NCBI GenBank assembly: GCA_024291935.2 | Contig: CM044315.1 | Coordinates: forward strand, 80,396,385-80,460,384 | DNA from: Okapia johnstoni | Lineage: Eukaryota; Chordata; Mammalia; Artiodactyla; Giraffidae | Length of the DNA stretch: 64,000 nt | Direction of reading: 5' to 3' | Part shown: positions 42,451 to 54,800 of the stretch, piece after piece | Numbering within the stretch: the first letter of the stretch is position 1 | How the letters are laid out: the number at the start of each line of letters is the position of its first letter | Notes under the pieces: generated by a model | What the model was told of the DNA's origin: nothing | Databases searched by the model: none | The model's input: the letters and a program-made list of their open reading frames with translations, nothing else | Made by a program: the position numbers and the translations under genes

Positions 42451-44190
42451 CATCTACAAAATGGCCTAATAGGACCCACCCCACACATTGCTGTGAGGAT
42501 CACATGAAAAATACCTATTTCAAGTTACTTGCACAGCAGGGTCCTGCAGCCTCAGAAACCCATGGAGTTTGGGCTGACTGTGAAGGCCTGGCCGGGTCTT
42601 GTCAGGACAGTGTCGTGGTCACGTCTGCTAACAGAATCACTCTGGTGGCAATGCCGAGGATGGGTTGGCTGGGGCAGGACTACGGGCAGGCGGACCAGGG
42701 AGCAGGCGTGGCAGCAGTCCAGGCAGGAGAGGGCGGTCCCGGAAATGCAGAGAATGAAACAGGCGCAGAAGAGGCCAAAAGGGCAGGGTTCGGTGATTAG
42801 TTGTGAGGGTGAGGGAGGAAGAGAAGAGATGCCTGATTGGGGAACCTATAGATGGGGTGCCTCACACTGTGATGGGGAACCCTGGATCCTCAAGGAGTGG
42901 GTTGGGAGGGGGTGACAGCCAAGAGGAGGGAGCCTGACACCAGGCAATGGAGAAGGCAGGGACTCTGGAACAGCCATAACCAGGCGTGGGTCCCAGCTCT
43001 GGCACCGCCTTGCCCTGTGTGGTCTGCCTGCCAAGTTGTTCTGAGGCTAAGTGATCATGTCCATAAAGCAGTGTATGCAGAGCCTGCCTGGTACAGTTCA
43101 TATACTGTTGCTCTTCAAGTGACAATCTGATACCTACCCTCACTTGAAAATGTTTAATGGCTCATTATTAGAAAATTTAAATTTAATATCAAGAATAATG
43201 CAATGATGGCACTGTTTTTCTGAATGAAAAGAAATATGCCAGGCACTGAGCTAGGAGCCAGAAAACCACGGCCACCAAAGAGATTGCTGGCAATACTAGG
43301 GGGCAGCAAGGGCCTCGAAGGCATGGTGTAGAGCCTGTTTAGCATGGTACAGAGGCTTGCCACCCAGCAGGGAATCCACAACCAGCTCAAACCCCTCAGC
43401 TGCCTTCAGTCTCCTTATGTGTGCCTACCCCGGTCATGGGTGTTCTTCGTAGTCTATCACATTTGTTAGTCTGTTTCTTGCTTCCAAGCCTTTGTACAAG
43501 TTACTCTCTCCATTGGAAATGCTGTTCCCATCTTTTGAAAGAAAGCCTTACTTAACCTATGGAACACTCAGAATCCAGCTTATGTCACCTCCTCCAGGAA
43601 GCCCTTCCTGATCCCTCTGCAGAGTGAGATGCTGCCTTAACACTTCTGTGTTAGGCTCATCACAATACTCTCTATAGTCTGGTCACTGCTGACCACATGT
43701 ATTTCTCTTCTCCACTTTTTCTGTATCTTGTTTGTCTCTTGTCCCCAGAAGTTCCAAGGTTCCAACCTGGTAGGACTTAACCTGATTACCAGTGGATAGA
43801 CCACTACAAATGCTCTGTGTCCAGGGGCCGGATGGCCACACTGGGTCTAATACCCACACTGCAGGAATTGTGACCAATTTCCATATGGTCTTGGCCGCCA
43901 CTGCCACAGTACCATTCTTTTCCTTACAGCAGGAGAAAAGAGGGAGGAGGTGGAGGAAAAGGGGATGTGGCAACCCAGAATGTGGCAGGAGGTGTGCTGC
44001 CAGCCGGGGGAGCTGGAGCTCATGTCAGGGTGCTCCCTCCACACACTTGATCTTAAGGATCCCATCTGAAACTGGTCACCATCCTGGGAGCCCATCTCAT
44101 CACCAGATCCTCAGGACAGTCACACCGTCTCCTGCACCCCAAGGGACTGACAGCCCAGACTCTCATTCCAGAAAGAGTGGAGACAAGAGA
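42451..44190. other. Intergenic DNA just downstream of PTPRF
   Basis: A MIR-like piece near 42430-42530 and an L2-like stretch at about 43380-43760 can be seen. The rest has no recognised gene. At 43165-43235 lies a diverged copy of the end of the PTPRF 3' UTR. Confidence 0.6.
43380..43760 (+). repeat. L2-like LINE fragment
   Basis: TATGTCACCTCCTCCAGGAA, GCCCTTCCTGATCCCTCTGC and CACAATACTCTCTATAGTCT are typical of L2 3' regions. Confidence 0.6.
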
Positions 44191-44197
44191 CCCAATT

Positions 44198-45801
44198 TGT
44201 AAGAAATCTGATTATTCAAATTTAATACCATCAAGAATTATGCAATGATGCTGTAGTTTTCTTAACAAATAGAAAACAGACTGTGTACAACAGTGAACTC
44301 TACAGCACTAGCATCCACAAGGTAAAAATGAATGTCTCATTCAACATTACCAACCCTGGATTGTTGATCTTGACAGCCTAGCTAGATCTGGGGACGTCCG
44401 TCTCGCGTCCCTCGGCTAAAACAGCTATGCACCCTTCCCGCCCCCACTTACCTACCTAGATAGTGCTGCCCAGAGGAAGAGGCCCTCTCCCTGCCCCTCA
44501 GCAAGCCAAGATAATAAGGGTTGAGGATAGTACCATTGAGAGAAGTCCAGTAGTCTTGCCACATTGGTTTAGGAGGGCATCTTGAAGGAGTGGAAAAGAG
44601 CACTCCTTGGGGGCTTTGAAGACAGCTGCAAACCAGGGAAGGAAGTCATCTGGCTCCCACTCGGAGGACAGACGTGTGCTACCAGGCCCACTGGCCTGGA
44701 CCTGAACAGCCAGCCGCACCCCTGCTTGGCCCTGAGGTGTGTGGGGCGTGGCACACACCCTGACCAGTGCCCACCGTCTTGGCCACGTGGTCAGACCCAC
44801 AGCCTACCAACACCGTGCCATCCTGCAATGCCGGACAAAAGGCAGGCTCTGTGGACCCAAAGGGAACCCCCAGGCGCCCAGAGCCACCTACGCTCTCAGG
44901 GGTTTGAAGCAGAGACCAGGGGGTGCCTCTTTTTTTCTTGGGTTTTCTTTTTTTTTGGATTTTTTGTTTGTTTGTTTTTTGTCTTTGCTTTATCTTTAAC
45001 CTTTGCAAACATGATGGTGATGAGGAACGCCTGCTCCCCCAGACACATCTGTGGTTCTGGGCTGTGAATGTTACACACGCACTGCACTGGAATAGACGAC
45101 TGGGGGTGAGGGCTTCCCATTTCCTCTCCCCCACCACTGTCTGTGGGGCCTCAAATAAGGCTCTTATGGAAAAATGGAACAGAAATTAAACCCCCCAAAT
45201 GTGTTTCCCTGCACTTGGCTGAAACAGGGTCTTGTCAGCAGGACTGGAAGGGCAGCCAGATCAGCGGTACCTCCGCGCAGGCTGGCGGCCCCGGCTCCAC
45301 ACACATGGGGAAGGCACGCTCCATCCTGCAGCAGCGAAAGTCATACCAAAGGAAAGGATCCAAAGTGAACTCAAGGAGAAAACAAACTATTCTCCTGTCC
45401 CCCACAGCAGCCCAGTCTGCAGTTAAGAATTCACAAAAAGAAAAGTCAGAGGGAAGAGGCTATAATCCCTGTCTATCCCACTTAATGTATAAAAAGGGAG
45501 GCTTGGCTCCCATCCCCCCACCCCATGAGAAGAAGCATGAGAACTGCGGCAGCAGAACAGAGTTTGCAGGGGCTCCGGGGCGGGCCTAGTGGACAGAGAC
45601 GGGGCCGTGGTGCCTGCCTGCTGGCCCGCCCCCTCGCCCAGGGCTGTTCTGGGCTCTCTGTGCGGTGTGGCAATGTTCCTGAAATGCTGTGGTCCCAACA
45701 GCATCCGTGCAGGAGGGCTGGACGATGGTCGGTATGGCTCAGAGGAGCTGAGTCCCCTCCGGAGCCCCCAGGCGGGGGTGGCGGAGGAGAGGGGGCGGTA
45801 G
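44198..45801 (-). other. PTPRF: PTPRF 3' UTR and poly(A) site
   Basis: About 1.6 kb downstream of the stop, similar to the human length as I remember it. On the minus strand an ATTAAA signal is at 44226-44221, with a plausible CA cleavage site about 22 nt on (near 44198) and a T/G-rich stretch after it. An A-rich tract on the transcript (45002-44931) could cause false oligo-dT priming. The exact end is inferred. Confidence 0.6.
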
Positions 45802-45870
45802 TTACGTTGCATAGTGGTCAAAGCTGCCGAGGTACTCCAGGGCCGCGCGGTAGCACAGCTGGTACTGGTC
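45802..45870 (-). CDS. PTPRF: PTPRF last coding exon, C-terminus and stop
   Basis: Acceptor ...CTGTAG. It encodes [22 protein letters not shown], then TAA at 45804-45802. The C-terminus matches LAR. Confidence 0.97.
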   Translation of the reverse strand, partial: DQYQLCYRAALEYLGSFDHYAT

Positions 45871-48800
45871 CTACAGGACAGGGGGCTGGTCAGCACAGGC
45901 AGATACCCCCACACACAGCCAAGGGCACGTGCACTGCAGCCAGTGGTTCATGGACTTAGCCTCTGCTGGCCAGGAGCAGGGGCTGGACCTAGACATCTGC
46001 TCGGGCTTCCCTCTGCCACCCCAGTTTGCCCCTAGACTGTGTACCCCTGTAAGGACTGACACGTGCAACCCTAGCTGGCAGCCAGGCATACCTCTGGCAC
46101 CCAGTGCACAGCTGCTGAGGGGGGAGTGTGTCTGGCTCACCCCTCCCCTGTGCCTCGGGCAATGCCAGTGGCATGTGTCTGGGAGGAGCCAGGCTCAGCC
46201 TGGCCAGTGGCCTGCATACCTCTGTCTGCACCATGGCTGGGCGCTGTGTGCGCAGGGTCTTCACGGTCTGGAACATGTCAACCACGCCTTCATAGCGCAT
46301 CCGCTCCAGGACGATGCTCAGTGTGATGAACACCCCAGTGCGGCCCACGCCAGCACTGCCCAGGGATAGCACTGGGTCAGGGCTCCAGCCCCCAGGCCCC
46401 CGACCCGCCCAGCCCTCCGCGGGGGTCGGTCCCACCTGCAGTGCACGGTAATGGGCCCGTCCTGCCCGAACTGCTCCTTGGTCTTGTGCACCTGCCCGAT
46501 GAAGTCGATGAAGCCCTCGCCCGTCTTAGGCACGCCCTGCTCCGGCCAGTCTGTGAACTGGAACTGCCGGATCGTTCTCGACTGCCCATCCTGAGAGAGG
46601 TGGCAGGGCCCAGGATCAGGGTTGGAGTGGCAGCACCCCCTGGCTAGGTGGGCAGTGCAGCAGCACACAGGTAAGCACCCTGAAGCCATCCTGGGAAATG
46701 GGCTCACGCCCCCACACCTTACCTCAGATTCCTACGGTTGGAGCTGGGATACCATGCAGGCAGCCCCCACCCCAGAGGGGCTCAGGCAGTGTTACAAACA
46801 TGCCTTCATGAACATGTACACACTCCCCTGTCCACTCACCCGGGCATCCGTGACCTTGAACTCACGCAGAATATACTGGGGCATGTTGTACTCGGCCATC
46901 GGGTCGACAACAAAGTACTGGTAGCGAGCAGAGCGCTCCGCAGGCCAGTACTGGTGGCATTTCTCCTGCGGACAGAGGGCCCGGCCCTGGGGTCAGGAGG
47001 GGAGGAGGTGGGGAGGAGAGAAGTGGGGAAAGGAAGCTCCAGGTTTCAGAGGATTTGGGAGTGGAAAGCCGCAGGTGGTAGTAAGGGTCTGAGGCTACGC
47101 TTACGGAGCCGGAAGAGAAAGGACGCGATTTAGGAGGGCCGCCGGTGTGCTCACCCTGCCCATCTCCCGAAGCCTGGTCAGCATGACAATGATGGTGGAG
47201 TTGTGCTCCCACAACATGCGCCAGAAGTCCTCGGTGCTCTCCGCCAGAGGCCCCTGAGTGGCTATGTAGGCCTTCTGCTGTCTGGGGCAGACACAAGACT
47301 GGATATGCTGGAGGTGTTGCTTCCCCCCAGAGTCTCCCCATGGCTGCCTAGTCTCCTGGGGCCCCACTCGTATCACCCCTCCTCTAGGAAGCCCACCCTG
47401 GTCTTCTGGGCCAGCCCGACTCTGTTGTGCTCCCCACCAGCCAGGTGCAGGCCCAGCTATTCATGGGCGTGGTGGGCAGTCACAAGCATGCTGACCTATA
47501 GCCATCCAGGAAGCTGGCGTTGATGTAGTCGGACCCTTCCACGCCGCGGATGGGCTGCAGACACACACGGGTCAGTTCATAGGGCATGATGTTCACCAGG
47601 CGGTTCTTGAACTTGTTGCAGGGCAGGTTGGCGCTGATGAAGCGGGATGTGTGGGCCTTGGAGTTGGCCAGCAACTAGCAAGAGGGAAGGGCTGGTCAGG
47701 CTGGGCTTCCTGGGGGGGCCGTCCCCATGACCTGGTCCAGGCGCTGGAACCAGGCAGGCCCAGCCAGCCCCGAGCCCACCTTGAACTCCAGCTCCATGGC
47801 AGTCACACTCTCCCCAGGAGGCACTTGGCCCAGCTTCTGGATGTGGGCGTAGAGGTTGCGGGCGGGCACCTCCGTGTGTCCACACGTGGCGGCCTCCAGC
47901 AGTGCCTCGTGGATGAACACATACTGGTCCTCAGTCTGTACCATGTAGTTGCGCTGCGCCCGCATGCACGTCACGTGGCCGTAGATGTCCACTGTCTTCT
48001 CGTGCTTCATCCGCTCCAGCATGGCGTCGATGACGATGAAGCAGCCCGTGCGGCCCACGCCCGCGCTGCGGGAACAGGACTCAGCCTGGGCAGAGGCCTC
48101 CCCCCACCTCTGCCCCTGCCCAGTGGCAGCACCCCCTCACCTGCAGTGCACCACCATGGGCCCTGCGTCCAGGGGGTTGCAGGCCTTGACCCGCCGTAGG
48201 AAGGCCAGGATAGGGGTCGGGTACTCGGGGACTCCATGGTCTGGCCAGGCCATGAACTGGAACTGACGCAGCTCCCGCTTCTCACTGGAGCCACTCTGCA
48301 GAGGACAGCAGCAGAGATGGAGTGAGTGACCAGGGAGCGTGCCTGCTACAGACTAGGGGTGGGGTGCCCCAATACCAAGGCCAGAGCCTGGCTCTCCGGC
48401 GGGACTCAGAAGTCACACGGGGCAGCCTGAAGAAGCTCAGGTGCTGCTTCCGTCCATCCCGCCCATGGCACCAGCCGGCGTGGCCCGCTCACACTTCCAA
48501 GCCCTGGTCTCCAACCCGGCCCCGCTCCCCCAGCACACCACGCTCAGACCATGGTGCCCACAGGCTCCAGGCTGGGGCCAGGCACCGGGGCAGGGCTGTA
48601 CCTTGTGGAGCGCAAAGGTGCGCACAGTGTAGGTGGCCAGCTCCACCGTGTCCAGCAGGGTCACCTGGATGAGGCCGTAGGTCTCGGTGCCGCGAGCTGG
48701 CCAGTACTGATCACATTTCACCTGCAGAGGGACAGCGGGCAGGGAGAGGCGGGCAAGGGTGTTAGAGGGACCCAAAGGCTCAGACAGGCAGGGCCCAGGG

Positions 48801-51800
48801 GTGGAAGGTCCAGCTGCGCTGGCTGCCAGGCCCCTAGCCCCCAAGATCTCAGAGTCATCATGCCACCCCCTCACCAGACCAAATCAAGGCCTCACACGAG
48901 GCCGCCACCCCTGCCCTCGCGAGGGGAACGAGGGACGTAATTGAAAATCATTTATTCATGACCAGATCGCACCAGGTGTGTTTTCTGCCAAATTTACCCA
49001 TAACGTTTATACACCATTTTCAAGCTCTGTAAATTTTATGTTCCAGTCAATGCTTTGCCGTGCAAAAGCAGAAAACAGCAGCTCTTTCCACTAATTAACT
49101 TAGGAGATGTGTTAAGGCCCCAGCAACACTCCAGCATCTAGGGAACACGTGAACATCCCAGAAACATGCAGTAAATGGGGGACATATTAACATTCTTGGA
49201 AAATGACAGCATCTGGGACAACATATTAACATGCTAGGAACCCACTGGCATCTGGGGAACACACCACGTCCCAGGAGCACCCAGCAGCTGGTACATGAGG
49301 ACACCCCAGGAGAACAATAGCACTTGGCAAGTCCCCTGAGGGGTGTCTTCCCATAGGAACAGGCAGAGGTGCCTGACGTCACCTGGTGGCCGGTTATCCA
49401 CTCCTGCCCTCCCAACCCTAGCAGGGCCCTGCTGCACAGCCTTACCCGGGACTTCTCCTCCAGCCGTGTCATCATGACCACAGTGGCTGTGCGCTGCTCC
49501 CACACCATCCGCCAGAAATCGCCCATGGTCTCAGGCAGCGGGCCCTGCGTGGCAATGTAGGCGTTTTGCTTGCGGTAGCCATCGATGTAGTTGGCATTGA
49601 TGTAGTCGCTCCCGGGGACACCTATGGGCAGGAAGGGACACGGGAGAGCATTATCTCGGGGCGTCCACCCTAGTCCGTATCTGCTCGGTGCACCCCTGGG
49701 ACCCGTGGGTCTCTTCTGGAGGAGGAGATGTCATCCAGTAGGGAGGAGGAGGAAGAGAGCAAGGGGATGGGAGGGGGTCTCGCCCTAGGCTCACCGTCGA
49801 TGGAAGTAAGGATGACTCGAGAGTGGTCGTAGGCAATGACATTGGCGTAGCGGTTCTTTGGCTTGTTCACCTCCAGGTTTGAGTTCTCCCATGTGAACTG
49901 CTGTCCAGGGTCAATCGACTGAAGGGAATGAAGGAGACAGGTGGAGTGGGGCAACAGCTGATCTCTACCTAGTGCCCCCAGGAGACCCAGCCTTCCACGT
50001 GGTGCCCACATCCGCCTCTACTCCCAGGCCACAGTCACTGGCTCTGTCCCACGGTGACAGGGAAGGCTGAGCCTCAGCTCCCCAGCCACAGAGCACAGAG
50101 GCTACCATGGAACTGGTCAGCAAGGTGACAGACTGAAGACGCCTCTGACCAAGGTACCAAAGCCCCTTGCCTAGGAGAGTGGTAGGGGTGGGGTGTGGGC
50201 AGGGAAGTCCCTCAAGCCCTGCACCCGGCTAGCCAATGAGGGCAGAAGCGAGAGGCAGCCAGCTATGCATGACCCAATGCTGCTGGGCTCCAGACACCGC
50301 TGCACGGCCTTGCCCAGCTCTCCTCCTCCCTCTCCGGCTGTTCCTTCTTGGAGGCAGGACACAGTGCTTCTCCGGGGTTCATTCCTAGGCCCTCTCTGCA
50401 CTCTCCAACCTTTCTTGGATGAGCTCACTGGCTCTCAGGACCTCAAGCCCACATGCTGGAGCTGACATAACTCAGCTGTAGCCCAGAGTCTCCCCTGAGC
50501 CCCAGTCTGCAGAGCCCACAGGCCCCTGACATCCCACCAGGATGCCCTACACTTCTTCAGTCTCAGCCCTTGCTAAGCTGAGCTCATCAGCTCCCCTGTG
50601 CAAACATGGCTCTGCTGCTGGGGTTCTGTCTTGGAGAAGGGCTCTGTCCTCATTTACCCCAAAGCCACGGCCACAACCTGCAAGTCATCCTCCAAACTCC
50701 TCTGTGCCTCATCTCATCTGTCACCACATCCCGATGATCCCCCAGCTCCTTGGATCTTGCCACCCTGCTGCCAGGGCCTCAGCTGGGCCACTCCCACTCA
50801 GACTGGGCATCTCCCTGCCTCTTTCCTTTGCCCTTTCCTTTGCCTCTTTCCCTGCCTCTTTCTGTCTTGCAGCCAGAACAATCCTTATAAAATGCCAATC
50901 TGATGATCAATTCCCTGCTTAAAGCCTTCCATGGCTCCTTGTCACTTCAGATGATAATAACAACAGCTGAATCTCAGCAAAAACTTACTGTGTGCATGGC
51001 GCCTTTCTCTGTACTCTGTATTCCTTCTCCCAATCATCCTATGGAATCAGGTCTATTGTTACCCTCCTTTTACGGATGAATACGACTCAAAGTTCTCAGC
51101 ATAGCACAACACCTGCCTGTTGGTTTCTGCACCAGCCTGTTACTCTCCCCAGGTCAGTGAGCACTTCCATGAGACCCCAGCACACCCCACCCCTAGCCTG
51201 CCTGCTTCGTGCTGCTGTTGGAGGACGTTCTCTGCACATCTGCATATTTAACACCATGGCACAAGGTCACATTTAGCGTTATCTGTCTGCACTCATCTCC
51301 CTACCGACTGAGTTCCCTGTGGGCACTTGTCTCCACATTCCCAGTGGCTAGCACAGGCTAGGTGCTTGATGATGCTGATCATTAAAGGTAACAGAGCTAT
51401 CAGATCCTGGCTGCAGAAAAGCTCTTGGCAGGCCAGGGTGGCCAAAGGCAGCCTTCCTCCTGAAGGAGGAAGGTCTGTAAGGGGAGCACAGATGGGAGCA
51501 GAGAAGCGGCAGAAGGTGGGAGAAGGACACCGCGGGCCTGGACAGTGGGGTGCAGGGCCCCACAGGAAGAAGGGTTAGTGGGATGTGGAACTGGATGAGT
51601 GAAGGCCTCATGGGAACCGGAAGCAGGGAGCCTGACTCGGTGGCTCCGTCCCCTTTGTGGTGGGGCCCTGAGCAGGGCAGGTCCCTGCAGTGGGAGCTCC
51701 ACAGGAAGAGGCAGCACCCTGTCCTCTAGGCAGATGTAATCATCAATTCGCCTGCCAAGCTCAGTTTCCTCTGCGGAAACCTGACCCACAGCCCTTGAGA

Positions 51801-54800
51801 GTGGAGCCCTGGTGCCTGGGACAGCAAGCACAGTGGAGGGTGGACGTGTGACTGGAGGGAAGTGGATGCACAGGCAGGGCAGAGCTAGCCCTTCAATCAC
51901 CCATCCATCCATCATCCACCAAGGCGAATCCTGTGCCAGGCCTGCACTGGGAGTGGGGACTGAGTGGGGCTAAGGCAAAAGATGCATTAACAACACCTTC
52001 CCCAGTACTCCTCAGAGGAGTCTGGGCTCTCCTTATCACCTCGTATCACCTCCTTCATTAGCAAAGCACTGCCCTAGCTGAGAGCTAGAAGCCTTGACTC
52101 CAGGCCATGGAGCAGTGCTCCAAGTCTGAGCCCCCAGGGTGCGTGCATGTTCAGTTGCTGTAGTCGTGACTCTTTGCACGACTCTTTGCTACCCCATGGA
52201 CTGTAGCCTGCCCAGCTCCTCTGTCTATGGGATTCTCCAGGCAAGAATACTGGAATGGGTTGCCATTCCATTCTTCAGGGGATCCTCCCAATCCAGGGAT
52301 CGAACCCGCGTCTCTTATGTCTCCTGCACCGGCAGGTGGATTCTTTATCACTAACGCCTCCTGGAAGCAGGTAGGGTTGAAACCACAGTGAAGGAAGCAC
52401 CTGGAGGGCCCTGATCAGGAAGGTTTATGCAGCCCAGGCAGCAGGAGTCAGGCTCCCAGACTCCCCATTTCTTGTGATAGGCACTCTGAGCACATGCATG
52501 TGCAGGCACAGGCTGCCAGACGGGTTCCACTACTCATCAGTGATGTGACCTTAGACAAGTCATTCCCCTCTCAGAGTCTCAGCCTCCTCATCTGTAAGAT
52601 GGGATAACACCAGTCCCCATTTCATAGGGTTGTAGGGAGGACAAAAATAGATGGTGCACGCAGAGTGCCTAGCCTGGAGCTGGCTGGCAGGGAGCTCTCT
52701 ACAAATGCCAGCTCTTATTACTGATTGTGTTCATGACCTTCTATCTGCCTCTGTTAGCACAGGGGCATGTGACTTTGTGTCCTAATCTCGGCATGCCTGA
52801 AAGGGTCCTGACCAGGCCCGGTACCTAAGAAGCAGAGTTCCCCACTGGCTACTGCTGACCTCTTCAGTCTGTGCTCTGGGGCAGCCTGGAGCCCACCACC
52901 CGCTCCCCAAACATACAGCAGGGGCCTGAGGCAGGACAGGAGCTGGCCTGGGGCCAAGCGTATGGCGGTGGTGGGGGTGGCGGTGAAGGGATGTCTCACC
53001 TCGTACTCCTGGGAGAACTTGAGGCCGTCATTGGCTTTGAGGCGCTCGATGTTGTCAGCCAGGTCGGTGATGGGGATGGGCGGGTGGTCTCGCATACCTG
53101 GGAGCAGGGGGGGTACATGAGTAGAGTCAGCGTGAGGCCTGAGTGGGTGGTGGAGACAGCCCGATGCATGTATGTGCGCATGTGAACACGTGTGACCATG
53201 GAGCACTCGGCACTGGTGGCATGGAGACAGCAGCACATGCGGCGACAGAGGTGGCGGGGGAGGGACAGGGCGGGGGGCAGGAGAGGACAGGGCGGGGGGT
53301 ATGTACGCCGTGGGCACGAGTGGGCATGGCCACGCGACACGGTGCTGAGTGGCTGGTCCTCCTCCCAGGCCAGGGCCAGATGCCCAGCTGGAGGGCAGCA
53401 GACGGGATGGGGCTGGGCTGCTTCAGCCTGTGCCCTGCCCGTGGGCCCTCCTCTGGCCAGTGCTCCTGCCCTCAAGGCGCCGATCACCATGGGAGTCTCT
53501 GTGACGTCATCCTCCCAGCACCCAGCATGGGGATGGGGTGATCATGACGTACAGAGATACGGCAGAGTGATGGGGAAGAACTTGGAGGGAGAGGTAGAGA
53601 AGAGGAGGGAGACGCTGGGGCAAGGAGATGGGAGAGGCACCGGAAAGGAGTCGAACTGAGTCGGGAGGTGGGAGAGGCAGGGACAAGAGGGGGCGGCCGG
53701 AGGAAGGGGGGCGAGGTGAGGAGAGAGTGGGACGCAGAAGGAAAAGACGGTGAGAAGGTGGGGCAAAGACAGGAAAGGGGAAGAGAAGAGCTCAAGGAAG
53801 GAAAGAGGCGATGGGTGAGAGAAGTAGAGGAGACACACAGAAGCCAGAGTGGGCCCCAAACGGGGAACGTGAAAAACTAACTTGAGATATTCGGGCAACT
53901 GGGGACACTGGAACCTGCAGAGAAAAAGAACAAAAACAGCGGGCAAGAGAAGGACGCCCGTTAACCTCCGGTTACATCGCTGCTGGACTGCAGCCAGGGT
54001 CTGGGGAGGTCTGGGGAGGTCTGGGGAGCTCGGAGGGCTGGCCCACCACAGCCCCTTCTGCTCCACCCCCACCAGGGACAGACGCCCCTCCCACCCCCCA
54101 GAGCCTGCGCGGCCTTGGGGGCCTCTGTCTGTGATGGAATTCTAGGTCCAAGCCAACCTCGTGCCCTCTGGTAACCAAGTTTGACCCTGGCTATTTCCAG
54201 ATGATTTGGCAAAAGAGAAGTGTGCTTTTAGAGAGAGGGAAGGCACGGGTGGTGAGAAACAGAAGGGTGAGTCCCCGGCAAGGATGGGCACGTGGGGACT
54301 GTGTTGCTCTCTCAGCTCTTCTGTGCATTTCAAGCATTTTCAGAAGGAAAGTTAGATTACGAGAGAAAATAATAAACATTTGCTGAACTAAAAATGTGGG
54401 AAGGGGGACCCTCAGCGGTGCCGCCATTCCAGCCAACTCTTCTTCCTGGTCACTGGTTCCCTCCCTGGATAACCTTGTGCACAGAGACCCCTCTCCCGGC
54501 CAGCAGCCTCGTCCCCTGACCTCAGCACCTCTGATGACCCTCACCATGCCCTGCCCCAAGGCCTGCCCCAGGCCACAGCCTCCTGTTCTTCTGGTCCCCC
54601 ATCCCTTATAACACCACCTCGGATCCCCTGTGCTCCACCCTGCCTTCCCTTCTCAGATCTCTACAGCCACAGGGATCCAGACCCCAGCAGGGCCTGCATA
54701 TCCACTGGCTCACCCCCCACCAGCAGTGCCTCAACCCACTGAAAGGCTCCTTGCCCAGGACTCGGACCTCTCCGAGGTTCCAACTGCTAAAACCACAGGC

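Larger units (their letters stand above)
45871..49445 (-). other. PTPRF: Short introns of the PTPRF phosphatase domains
   Basis: Introns between window exons 11 and 20. All are under 400 bp except the GC-richer one at 48722-49445. No repeat or extra exon is recognised. Long plus-strand frames here are antisense shadows of the phosphatase exons. Confidence 0.75.
49919..52999 (-). other. PTPRF: PTPRF intron between window exons 9 and 10
   Basis: About 3.1 kb. It holds an L2 fragment (about 50470-51390), a Bov-tA SINE (52140-52372) and a MIR (about 52530-52720). I see no further exon. Confidence 0.7.

Noticed and set aside
47651..48199. 182-codon open frame on the plus strand
   Set aside because: It is the antisense shadow of the PTPRF phosphatase exons.
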